Positions 1 through 6,638 of a stretch of 20,906 nucleotides of DNA are shown piece after piece. Below the pieces are notes generated by a model. The model saw only the letters and a list, made by a program, of their open reading frames with translations, was not told the DNA's origin and ran no database searches. This stretch comes from GAS188 sp035949255. Lineage in GTDB: Bacteria; Pseudomonadota; Alphaproteobacteria; Rhizobiales; Beijerinckiaceae. Numbering within the stretch: position 1 is the stretch's first letter; every line of letters begins with the position of its first letter. The position numbers were made by a program, and so were the translations under genes. The stretch lies in assembly GCA_035949255.1 (NCBI GenBank), contig DASZIL010000040.1, positions 1-20,906 on the forward strand, in the 5' to 3' direction.

Positions 1-593
1 ACGCCGAGGATTTTCTTTGCGTGCTGCTCGATCACGACGCAGGAGAGCCCTTCCTCGCGGATGATCCGGCGCAAGGCCCGCAAGAGCTCCTCGACGATGA
101 CGGGAGCGAGCCCCTCGGTCGGCTCGTCGAGCAAGATGAGCTTGGGGTTGAGCACGAGCGCGCGGCCGATCGCAAGCATCTGCTGCTCGCCGCCCGAGAG
201 CTGATTGCCGAAGTTGCCGCGCCGCTCGGCAAGCCGCGGGAACATCTCGAAGACGCGCGCGAGCGTCCAAGGCCCCTTGCGGGCGACAGCCGTGAGATTC
301 TCCTCGACGGTGAGCGAACGGAAGATGTTGCGCTCTTGCGGTGTCCATCCGATGCCGCCGCGCGCCCGCTCGTCGGAGGAAAGCCGGGTGATGTCGCGGC
401 CTTTCAGGATCACCCGCCCGCCGCGATGGCGCGTGACGCCGATGATGGAATTCACGAGCGTCGTCTTGCCGACCCCGTTGCGGCCGAGCACGGCAAGCGA
501 CCGGCCCTCATCGAGACGAAGGCAAATGTCGGAGATGACGATCGCCTCGCCATAGCCGGCGCAAAGATTATCGAGCGCGAGGAGCTCAGCCAT
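1..593 (-). CDS. livF: Branched-chain amino-acid-type ABC transporter ATP-binding protein LivF (3' end beyond window)
   Basis: This is the second ATPase of a LivFGHMK-type (HAAT) importer, acting on the cytoplasmic face to power uptake. The frame is open from the ATG at 593 to the window edge, giving 197 residues of a family usually about 235-240 long, so the C-terminus is missing. Visible motifs are Walker A GRNGVGKTT (residues 37-45), signature LSGGEQQ (132-138), Walker B LILLDEP (152-158) and the switch histidine in EQHAKK (H191). All catalytic elements are therefore intact. The start lies 11 nt after the LivG stop, which indicates one transcript. LivF and LivG are separated by the LSGGEQQ signature, typical of LivF, and by gene order. 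The substrate cannot be told from the ATPase. Confidence 0.95.
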   Translation of the reverse strand, partial: MAELLALDNLCAGYGEAIVISDICLRLDEGRSLAVLGRNGVGKTTLVNSIIGVTRHRGGRVILKGRDITRLSSDERARGGIGWTPQERNIFRSLTVEENLTAVARKGPWTLARVFEMFPRLAERRGNFGNQLSGGEQQMLAIGRALVLNPKLILLDEPTEGLAPVIVEELLRALRRIIREEGLSCVVIEQHAKKILG

Positions 594-604
594 GACGATT
601 GATC

Positions 605-1369
605 TCAACCATGCTGCGCCTCGCCGAGGTAGACGGCGCGCACGCGCGCATCCTTGGCGATCTCGTCCGGCGGCCCCTGCGTCAAAAGCGCCCCGTCGAC
701 GAGCACCGAGATGCGGTCCGCGTAGGCGAAGACGAGGTCCATGTCGTGCTCGATCAAGAGCACCGCGACCTCGCGCGGGAGCGCGGCGACAGCCGAGATG
801 AGCTCGGCGCGCTCGGCTTGCGGCACTCCGGCCGCCGGCTCGTCGAGCAAGAGCACGCGCGGCTTGCAAGCAAAGGCGAGCGCGATCTCGAGAAGGCGCT
901 GCTTGCCATAGGCGAGGCTCGCGGTGCGCCGATCGAGCACATCGGTGAGGCCAAAGCGCGAAGCGATCCTCGCCACTTCCGCGACGACGCCGTCACCGCC
1001 CGATCCGCCCGCGCCGATGCGGCGCCACCATTCGTTGCCGCCGCCTTGTCGTTCGGAGACGGCGAGCGCGAGCGCCTCGAGCGGCTTCATCTCGGGGAAG
1101 AGCTGGTTGATCTGGAAGGTGCGCGCAAGGCCACGCCGCACGCGCTGATCGGGCCGAAGCGAAGTCACATCCTCAGCCCCGAGAAGGACGCGGCCCTCGC
1201 TTGGCGTAAGCACGCCGGTGAGGAGATTGACGAATGTCGTTTTTCCCGCGCCGTTCGGGCCGATGAGCGCGTGCCTCGCGCCCTCTTCGAGCGTGAAGGA
1301 AACGTGATCCGTCGCCAAAAGGCCGCCGAAGCGTTTCGCGAGCGCGACGGTTTCGAGCACCGCGCTCAA
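605..1369 (-). CDS. livG: Branched-chain amino-acid-type ABC transporter ATP-binding protein LivG
   Basis: This is the first ATPase of the importer, 254 residues, the normal family length. Walker A is GPNGAGKTT (37-45), Walker B VLLLDEP (172-178) and the switch histidine is in IEHDMD (H208). The signature is LAYGKQR (152-158) rather than LSGGQ; LivG proteins commonly carry a Y-G-x-Q form, so this is mild variation. The C-terminus (VRAVYLGE) is the usual LivG tail. The start chosen is a TTG at 1369, whose TTGA overlaps the LivM stop by 4 nt. A GTG three codons further in (1360) is an alternative. No strong ribosome site precedes it, so translation is probably coupled to LivM. Confidence 0.94.
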   Translation of the reverse strand: MSAVLETVALAKRFGGLLATDHVSFTLEEGARHALIGPNGAGKTTFVNLLTGVLTPSEGRVLLGAEDVTSLRPDQRVRRGLARTFQINQLFPEMKPLEALALAVSERQGGGNEWWRRIGAGGSGGDGVVAEVARIASRFGLTDVLDRRTASLAYGKQRLLEIALAFACKPRVLLLDEPAAGVPQAERAELISAVAALPREVAVLLIEHDMDLVFAYADRISVLVDGALLTQGPPDEIAKDARVRAVYLGEAQHG

Positions 1370-2409
1370 GAGCCAGTGCCCATCTTGCCGAGGTCGATGC
1401 CGAGGCGAGTCGCGACGAAGGACATTCCTTGATGCCCGAGGCGAGCGAGCCTGTCACGGCGCGCAAGCACGAGCGCCACGAGGACGAAGCCGATCCAGAA
1501 TTGCCAATGCTGCGGCGTGATCGTGGCAAAACCGTCCTGCATCGCCTTGAAGGCGACGGCGCCGAGCAAGCCCCCGTAAAGGTAGCCCGTGCCGCCGATG
1601 ATGAGCACGAGCAGCACGTCCGCCGAACGCGCGAAGTCGAAAACGTCGAGCGACACGAATTGCGTGGTTTGCGCGAGCAACGCTCCGGCAACGCCGGCGT
1701 AGGCCGCGCCGATCGAGTAGACCGCGACGAGCCGCCTCGCGACCGGAATGCCGATCGCGGCGGCACGCAGCGGATTGTCCCGGATCGAGCGCAGCGAAAG
1801 GCCGAAGGGCGAATTCGTGATCCTGCGCGCCACCAGGAACATGAGGATGAGGACCGCGAAGCTGTAGACGCTCGCGGTGCGCCCGAAAATGTCGAAGGCA
1901 AAGAGGCCGAGCACCGGCCCCGGCGCAACGCCTTGCAGGCCGTCCGCGCCGCCGGTGAGCGCGGCCGCCTGGTTAGCAATCTCGAAAAGCATGAGCGCGA
2001 CGCCGAGCGTCACCATGAGGCGCGTGAGATCAGCGCCCCGAAGCACGAGAAAGCTTGTCGCGAAGCCTAAGGCTGCGGCGCTCGCGGCGGCGATGGCGAG
2101 GCCGAGCGTCGGATCGCTGAGGCCATGCTTCGTGAGAAGCCCCGCCACATAGGCGCCGGTGCCGAAGAAGGCGGCATGGCCGAGCGAGACGATGCCCGCA
2201 TAGCCGAGGATGAGATCGAGCGAGAGCGCGAAGAGCGCCAATATGGCGATCTCGTTGATTAAGAGGCTCCGGCTCGGCCAGACGAGAAGTATGAGGAAGG
2301 CCCCGATCCAAAACACGATCTCGGAGAGGCGCCATGAGGCGCGCCGCGCGAAGACGCGCGCAAGGCTCGTCTCGACGGCGGCCGGTTCCGGCATGGCGCC
2401 AGCCATCAT
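1366..2409 (-). CDS. livM: Branched-chain amino-acid-type ABC transporter permease LivM
   Basis: This is an inner-membrane permease subunit of 347 residues, highly hydrophobic with roughly nine or ten predicted membrane spans after a short cytoplasmic N-terminus. The conserved LivM stretch GYAGIVSLGHAAFFGTGAY is present near residues 70-90, and the EAA-like loop around SLRSIRDNPLRAAAIGI contacts the ATPase in this family. The ATG at 2409 overlaps the LivH stop by 4 nt (ATGA) and the 3' end overlaps LivG (TTGA), so the three genes are translationally coupled. A second ATG follows immediately, so the exact start is uncertain by one codon. The partner permease is LivH; specificity comes mainly from the binding protein. 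Confidence 0.94.
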   Translation of the reverse strand: MMAGAMPEPAAVETSLARVFARRASWRLSEIVFWIGAFLILLVWPSRSLLINEIAILALFALSLDLILGYAGIVSLGHAAFFGTGAYVAGLLTKHGLSDPTLGLAIAAASAAALGFATSFLVLRGADLTRLMVTLGVALMLFEIANQAAALTGGADGLQGVAPGPVLGLFAFDIFGRTASVYSFAVLILMFLVARRITNSPFGLSLRSIRDNPLRAAAIGIPVARRLVAVYSIGAAYAGVAGALLAQTTQFVSLDVFDFARSADVLLVLIIGGTGYLYGGLLGAVAFKAMQDGFATITPQHWQFWIGFVLVALVLARRDRLARLGHQGMSFVATRLGIDLGKMGTGS

Positions 2410-3260
2410 CGCGGCCGCGCGAACAAGCCTTGCGGCCGCAAGATGAGCACGAGGATCATCACGGAATAGATCACAAAGGCGCCGAAAGCCGGCACGTAAT
2501 ATTTCCCGGCCACGTCGGCGATGCCGAGGATGAGCGAGGCGAGAAACGGGCCCGTGATGCTCGATGTGCCCCCGACCGTGACCACGATGAGGAAGTAGAT
2601 CATGAATTTGAGCGGGAAATTCGGATCGAGCCCGAGGATCTCCGCTCCCAAGGCGCCGCCCAATCCAGCGAGCCCCGAGCCGATGGCGAAGGTCACGGCG
2701 AATATGGTGGTCACATCGATGCCGAGCCCACGCGCCACGCGCGCATCATCGACGGCCGCCCGCAAGCGGGCGCCGAAGCGCGTGCGCGTCAGCACCGCTT
2801 GCAGGGCGACCACCAGCACGCCGCAAATCACGATGATGAGGGAGCGGTAGATGCCGATGGAAACCCCGGCCCATTCGACGCGCGATTGCAGGAAAACGGG
2901 CAGCTTGATGATGCGCTGCTCCGACCCCATGAAGTAATCCGTCGCGGAAACCGCCATGAAGACGAGGCCGATCGAGAACAACACCTGATCGAGATGGCTT
3001 CGCCCGTAAAGATGCCGGTAGAGCAGCCGCTCGAGCACGAGCCCGAGAAGGGCGGCGGCGAGGAAGGCGAGCGGAAGCGTCGCGAGGAAAGGCACACCGA
3101 GCCGTTCCATGAGGATGACCGTGACATAGCCGCCCGCCATGGCGAAGACGCCATGCGCGAGGTTCACGAAGTTCATGAGCCCAAGCGTCACCGCAAGCCC
3201 GCAGGCGAGCACGAAAAGCAGCATGCCGTAGGCGACGCCATCGAAGAGGATCGTCAGCAT
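2406..3260 (-). CDS. livH: Branched-chain amino-acid-type ABC transporter permease LivH
   Basis: This is an inner-membrane permease of 284 residues, the family's usual size, with about eight hydrophobic spans. The N-terminal half has the LivH hallmark GLMNFVNLAHGVFAMAGGY. The coupling loop RTRFGARLRAAVDDARVARGLGI is the position where these permeases dock on LivG/LivF. The protein ends in RPQGLFARPR, typical of LivH. The ATG at 3260 is preceded by GAGG only 3 nt away, a poor spacing, so initiation may be weak or use a non-standard contact. It follows the binding-protein gene after a 232-nt gap, longer than any other gap in this operon. Confidence 0.94.
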   Translation of the reverse strand: MLTILFDGVAYGMLLFVLACGLAVTLGLMNFVNLAHGVFAMAGGYVTVILMERLGVPFLATLPLAFLAAALLGLVLERLLYRHLYGRSHLDQVLFSIGLVFMAVSATDYFMGSEQRIIKLPVFLQSRVEWAGVSIGIYRSLIIVICGVLVVALQAVLTRTRFGARLRAAVDDARVARGLGIDVTTIFAVTFAIGSGLAGLGGALGAEILGLDPNFPLKFMIYFLIVVTVGGTSSITGPFLASLILGIADVAGKYYVPAFGAFVIYSVMILVLILRPQGLFARPR

Positions 3261-3492
3261 GAGCCTCGCTCGGTCTCATTTGGATCGGGCGCCTGGCCCT
3301 GCGCTCGCTCGCGAAGGTGGAACGGCTTGGGGCTCCGCTCATGAGGCGCGCTCACCATTGGGCCGCTCTCCCCTCGTCCCCGCCGAACCTGCCCGATCAT
3401 GAAGGCCCCCGCACCATGCCGCCGCCTGGAAGTTTGCCGGCCGGCCATTCCGGCGCGAACGCGAAAGGCTGGCCTAAAACCGCGTCGCTTCG
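3261..3492. other. Gap between binding-protein gene and livH
   Basis: No gene is supported here; a 64-codon minus-strand frame has no family features. The only structure is a short inverted repeat, GCCGG (3440-3444) and CCGGC (3450-3454), just after the binding-protein stop. It has no T-run. It could reduce readthrough so that binding protein is made in excess over the permeases, as in many importers, but this is conjecture. Confidence 0.4.
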
Positions 3493-4665
3493 TTACTTCC
3501 CGGCCTTCACCGGGTCCTTGACGTTGGGCACCGTCTCGAACTCGACGTTGTAGAGCGCGCCATTCTCCTTCTCGACCTTGCGGATGTAGATGTTCTGAAT
3601 GATGTCGCGCGTCTCGGGGTCGATCGAGATCGGCCCGCGGGGGCTCGTCCAGGACATGCCTTTCATCGCGGCAAGGAGCGCGTCCCCATCGGTCGAGCCG
3701 TTGGTTTTCTTGAGCGCATCATAGATGAGGCGCATGCCGTCATAGCCACCGACGGCCATGAAGTTCGGGCGCATATTGTTGTTGGCCTTCTCGAAGGCCG
3801 AGACGAAAGCCTTGTTCTCCGCGCTGTCATGGGCGGCCGAATAATGATGCGAAGAGACCACGCCGAGCGCCACATCGCCCATACCGTTCAGCTGATCGTC
3901 GTCGGCGACATCGCCGGTGCAGATGAGCCTGACGCCGGATTTGTCGAGGCCACGCTCGAGGAATTGCTTCATGAAGAGGGCGCCGGAGCCCGAAGGCACG
4001 AAGACGAAGAGAGCGTCGGGCTTGAGATCCGCCACCTTCTGCAGGAAGGGAGAAAAATCGGGGTTGGCGAGCGGCACCTTCAAATTGTCGAGCACCGTGC
4101 CGCCGCCCTTGGTGATGCGCTCGCTGAAGGCCTTCTCAGCGTCGAGCCCGGGCCCGTAGTTCGAGACCAGCGTCACGACCTTCTTGATGCCGTTCTTCAG
4201 CGCCCAATCGGCCATCGGCACCGTCGCTTGCGGCAACGTGAAGCTGGTGCGCACGATATAGGGGGAGGCCTCGGTGATGGTTGCGGTGCCCGCCGCCATC
4301 ACGACCTCGGGCACCTTCGCTTGCGTCGCGAGCGGGGCGACGGCGAGCGCGATCGGCGTGAGGCCGAAGCCCGCGACGAAGGCGACCTTGTCGTTGACGA
4401 TGAGCTCCTGGGCAATGCGCTTCGACACATCGGGCGTGCCGGTGTCGTCCTTCACGATAAGCTCAACCGACTTGCCGGCGACCTTAGCGCCGTTCTGCTG
4501 CATGAAAAGGCGGGCCGCGGCCTCGATCTGGCGGCCCGTCGAGGCTTGCTGGCCCGTCATCGGCAGGATGAGACCGATCTTGACGCTGTCTTGCGCCGCC
4601 GCGGCCCCGGACCAAAGCGCGGCCGCGAACAGAGCCAAAACCGCGTTCGAGATCCGTCTTGCCAT
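3493..4665 (-). CDS. Periplasmic substrate-binding protein of the HAAT (LivK-type) ABC importer
   Basis: This periplasmic binding protein captures the substrate and delivers it to LivHM. It has 390 residues: an N-terminal signal peptide (MARRISN, then a hydrophobic run, cleavage likely near A24) followed by a Peripla_BP_6/type I fold beginning VKIGLILPMTGQQASTG. The ATG at 4665 is chosen because GGGGAGGA lies 4 nt upstream and a signal peptide follows; the frame stays open 59 codons further upstream but that part overlaps the control region. It is the first gene of the liv-like operon. Related proteins bind branched-chain amino acids, amides, or aromatic acids such as benzoate derivatives. 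The sequence alone does not settle which, so I give no symbol. Confidence 0.92.
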   Translation of the reverse strand: MARRISNAVLALFAAALWSGAAAAQDSVKIGLILPMTGQQASTGRQIEAAARLFMQQNGAKVAGKSVELIVKDDTGTPDVSKRIAQELIVNDKVAFVAGFGLTPIALAVAPLATQAKVPEVVMAAGTATITEASPYIVRTSFTLPQATVPMADWALKNGIKKVVTLVSNYGPGLDAEKAFSERITKGGGTVLDNLKVPLANPDFSPFLQKVADLKPDALFVFVPSGSGALFMKQFLERGLDKSGVRLICTGDVADDDQLNGMGDVALGVVSSHHYSAAHDSAENKAFVSAFEKANNNMRPNFMAVGGYDGMRLIYDALKKTNGSTDGDALLAAMKGMSWTSPRGPISIDPETRDIIQNIYIRKVEKENGALYNVEFETVPNVKDPVKAGK

Positions 4666-4670
4666 CAAAT

Positions 4671-4697
4671 CCTCCCCGAAGGCGATTCCGCATCGCC
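4671..4697 (-). promoter_or_regulatory. Ribosome binding site and leader hairpin of the binding-protein gene
   Basis: On the minus strand GGCGAT (4692-4697) can pair perfectly with ATCGCC (4681-4686) around a 5-nt loop. This 6-bp hairpin sits three bases before the ribosome site GGGGAGGA (4671-4678), which lies 4 nt before the ATG. The Shine-Dalgarno sequence itself is not inside the stem. A stem at this place may stabilise the mRNA leader or modulate initiation. The ribosome site is certain; a role for the stem is inference. Confidence 0.5.
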
Positions 4698-4709
4698 ACT
4701 TCGCCGCAA

Positions 4710-4737
4710 ACATTACCCAACTCGGAAAGCGATGCAA
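4710..4737 (-). promoter_or_regulatory. Candidate sigma-70-type promoter of the liv-like operon
   Basis: On the minus strand TTGCAT (4732-4737) and TAATGT (4710-4715) are 16 nt apart. They match the -35 and -10 consensus at four positions each, and lie about 45-70 nt before the binding-protein ATG. This is the best promoter-like pair I see on that strand in the divergent region. It is not proof of a transcription start. Confidence 0.35.
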
Positions 4738-4812
4738 AGTTACCGGGCCCTCGTCGGACTGACGGGCTTGACGGAGCCGGGCCAGAGGTGGCGGATAATT
4801 CTTGAGAGCGAG

Positions 4813-4844
4813 AATCCTTGGCGCCAAAATTCTTGGCGCCAAGG
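4813..4844. repeat. Tandem 15-bp repeat of the palindrome TTGGCGCCAA
   Basis: Two adjacent 15-bp units (4813-4827 and 4828-4842) differ at one base. Each contains the perfect 10-bp palindrome TTGGCGCCAA (4818-4827, 4833-4842). Together they also form 12-bp perfect inverted arms (4816-4827 and 4833-4844) around AATTC. A degenerate third unit, AATTCTTGAGAGCGAG, precedes them at 4797-4812. The element lies about 150 nt upstream of the binding-protein gene and 140 nt upstream of gluconokinase, between divergent genes. This arrangement suits a cooperative dimeric repressor or activator site. The surrounding 4666-4981 stretch has no other gene. A TTGACG (4768-4773) and GATAAT (4794-4799) on the plus strand resemble promoter boxes, but their 20-nt spacing is too long for a standard promoter. 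Confidence 0.6.
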
Positions 4845-4981
4845 GTTTCGGCGGGCATCACGAGGCCAAGATCGATCGAGGAAGATGCCGCAAGAATGAG
4901 CTTCGTCCCCTCGGCCGATGGGTGGCCCCGCTTTCCGCGAGCCCTCCCCGACCCGCCGGAAAAATACCCTGGAGCCCGCGC

Positions 4982-5521
4982 ATGCGATCGCCTACCGACA
5001 AGACCTCCCTTCCGACGATCCTCGTCATCATGGGAGTCTCGGGCTCCGGCAAGACGACGATCGCAACCTTATTGGCGAAGAAGCTCGGCTGGGTTCTTCG
5101 CGACGGGGACGAATTCCACCCCGCGGCCAATGTCGAGAAGATGAAGAGCGGCGTGCCGCTCACCGACGAGGATCGCTGGCCCTGGCTCGAAGCGATCGCT
5201 CGTTTCATCGATGAGGAGCTCGCGCGCGGGACGAAGACGATCGTCACCTGTTCCGCCTTGAAGCGGCGCTATCGCGACATCATCATCGATGGCAGAACGG
5301 GCGTTCGCCTCATCTATCTGAAAGGCGAGAAAGCCCTTCTCGAAAAGAGACTCGCGCAGCGTCACGGTCACTTCATGCCAAGCTCGCTCTTGAAGAGCCA
5401 GTTCGACGCTCTCGAGGAACCGGGCCCCGAGGAAAATCCCCTCACCGTCTCGGTCGATGCGACGCCCGATCAAATCGTCGATCACATTCTCGCCGAGCTT
5501 GAGGGCATGCCCTCAGCCTGA
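4982..5521 (+). CDS. gntK: Gluconokinase (gluconate to 6-phosphogluconate)
   Basis: Cytoplasmic kinase (EC 2.7.1.12) that phosphorylates D-gluconate with ATP, supplying 6-phosphogluconate to the Entner-Doudoroff or pentose phosphate pathway. The protein has 179 residues, the normal length. The P-loop is GVSGSGKTT (18-26), followed by the family block DGDEFHPAANVEKM (41-54) and GVPLTDEDRWPWL (57-69), which is characteristic of GntK, then CSALKRRYRD (90-99). The ATG at 4982 is preferred because GGAG lies 7 nt upstream and the kinase fold begins shortly after. The frame is open 60 codons further upstream but that part runs through the palindromic control region. It is a single-gene unit facing away from the liv-like operon; no gluconate permease is adjacent. 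Confidence 0.95.
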   Translation: MRSPTDKTSLPTILVIMGVSGSGKTTIATLLAKKLGWVLRDGDEFHPAANVEKMKSGVPLTDEDRWPWLEAIARFIDEELARGTKTIVTCSALKRRYRDIIIDGRTGVRLIYLKGEKALLEKRLAQRHGHFMPSSLLKSQFDALEEPGPEENPLTVSVDATPDQIVDHILAELEGMPSA

Positions 5522-5534
5522 CGCCGCGCGGAAC

Positions 5535-5565
5535 AGAGACGAGCCTCGCACCGCGGATCGTCTCT
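5535..5565. terminator. Candidate bidirectional terminator stem between convergent genes
   Basis: AGAGACGA (5535-5542) and TCGTCTCT (5558-5565) form a perfect 8-bp stem with a 15-nt GC-rich loop. It sits in the 47-nt gap between the ends of gluconokinase and the opposing membrane-protein gene. There is no T-run on either side, so it would be an atypical intrinsic terminator or a 3'-end stabiliser. Confidence 0.4.
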
Positions 5566-5568
5566 CGC

Positions 5569-6258
5569 TCACGGCTTTCCGGCAAGGCCCGTCAAAAGCT
5601 CCGTGACGGAAGACGCTCCCTGAAGCACGGGGCGCCACGGATGGGTGAGGACACCATGCACCGGAACGGTGGGAAGCACGACGCCGAAGACCGTCGGCCG
5701 ATACCCTTCCTCGGCGCTCGAAGCCGGCATCAGAATCTCGACTTGCGGATCGGGCGCCGCCTGCCGCAAGGGCGGCTCGAGATTGGCCAATCTGGCGCTC
5801 GCCTCGCTCATCGAATGGCCGGAGCAGGCGGGAGCGCATGGGGCCTGCGCATTGTGAGGCGCCGCTTTCGCGAGATGCGAGGTCGATCGGGGACGCGGCG
5901 ACGACGCTGAAAGGACCGCCACCGGCTCGAGGGCGCGGGCCGCCGCGGGCTTCTCCTTCTCGGCCACATCCCTTTCGACCAGGAGCGGATGGTTCACCGG
6001 AACATCCGTCGCGATCGCGCTGGCGTCGAGCGCGCGCAAGGGATCGCTCATGGCCGGCAAGGAGGCCTTGACAGACGAGCCGGCGCTTGCCGGGGAAACC
6101 TCTGGCGACGCCACCGAGGCGGTTCCCGGACGGAACCATCCCGAAAGCACCAAGGTCACGCAAAGCGTGGCGACGGAGGAGACCGCCACCTCGACCACGA
6201 ATCGCCAACCTGCCCTCCCGGCCCCTCTCAGCAGCGATGCGGCGGCACGATCACCCAT
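5569..6258 (-). CDS. Unrecognised single-span membrane protein, Pro/Ala-rich periplasmic region
   Basis: I do not recognise a family. The 229-residue product has a basic N-terminus (several Arg in residues 4-19), one strong hydrophobic span at about 20-42 and then a long polar stretch rich in Ala, Pro and Ser. By the positive-inside rule this stretch should lie in the periplasm. A close cysteine pair CAPAC sits at 141-145. The last 40 residues (from PTVFGVVLPTV, 188 on) look more ordered and could be a small domain. The ATG at 6258 has AAGGGAG 7 nt upstream, which supports this frame over an overlapping 231-codon frame on the same strand. It is divergent from the efflux operon and convergent with gluconokinase. 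It could act in envelope function or in the same stress response as the pump, but nothing shows this. Confidence 0.72.
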   Translation of the reverse strand: MGDRAAASLLRGAGRAGWRFVVEVAVSSVATLCVTLVLSGWFRPGTASVASPEVSPASAGSSVKASLPAMSDPLRALDASAIATDVPVNHPLLVERDVAEKEKPAAARALEPVAVLSASSPRPRSTSHLAKAAPHNAQAPCAPACSGHSMSEASARLANLEPPLRQAAPDPQVEILMPASSAEEGYRPTVFGVVLPTVPVHGVLTHPWRPVLQGASSVTELLTGLAGKP

Positions 6259-6638
6259 GAGGCATCTCCCTTCCGAGCGGTCACGGGATGAAAGCGGGCC
6301 TCTGTGTCCTCACTTCGACGACGAAATGGTTTTCGCGCGACAAAAAGGCGAAGTTTCCTCGAAATGCGATCCAGCTTCGAGAGAAACGGCGCGAGAGTGC
6401 TTAAGCTTTTGTAATCTGCCTGGAATACAAAGGCAGGGTGGCAAGGCGCTCAGTGAGGCGAGGCGATCTTACGCCACGCTTCGCGAGATCCGTGCAGGGG
6501 TTCCGAGCGGGATGGACAGTCGCTACGCAGGCGGTCATATGCAAACGCATGGTCTCGGGAGCAGGGAATCGGGGCGATGGGATTCGCGTGGGGACGCATC
6601 GTCTCCCTTTTCGCAATGGGCCCGGGGCGGAGGCGCGC
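6259..6638. promoter_or_regulatory. Divergent control region upstream of the RND efflux operon, with nested inverted repeats
   Basis: No gene is supported here. The stretch separates the membrane-protein gene from the efflux operon. It is less GC-rich around 6330-6440. It holds TTTGTA (6408-6413) with TACAAA (6426-6431), a 6-bp inverted repeat around 12 nt. Overlapping it is CTGCCT (6416-6421) with AGGCAG (6431-6436). The size and symmetry suit a TetR- or MarR-type operator, which often control RND pumps, but no such regulator is encoded in the window. I see no confident -35/-10 pair on either strand. Confidence 0.4.

Noticed and set aside
2334..3344. 336-codon plus-strand frame opposite livH
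   Set aside because: Shadow of LivH; very rich in Glu, His and Arg, with no recognisable domain.
4666..4842. N-terminal extension of the binding protein by 59 codons
   Set aside because: A strong ribosome site and a signal peptide begin at 4665; an extension would bury the signal peptide.
4816..4844. Reading the tandem palindrome as an intrinsic terminator
   Set aside because: It lies upstream of both divergent genes, where a terminator is not expected, and no T-run follows on either strand.
4802..4981. N-terminal extension of gluconokinase by 60 codons
   Set aside because: The extension translates the palindromic repeats (ILGAKILGAK), has no homology to GntK, and a proper ribosome site lies before the ATG at 4982.
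5513..6208. 231-codon minus-strand frame overlapping the unknown membrane protein
   Set aside because: It lacks a ribosome site as good as AAGGGAG before 6258 and has Arg/Gly-rich composition without a membrane span; the 5569-6258 frame is preferred, though not beyond doubt.
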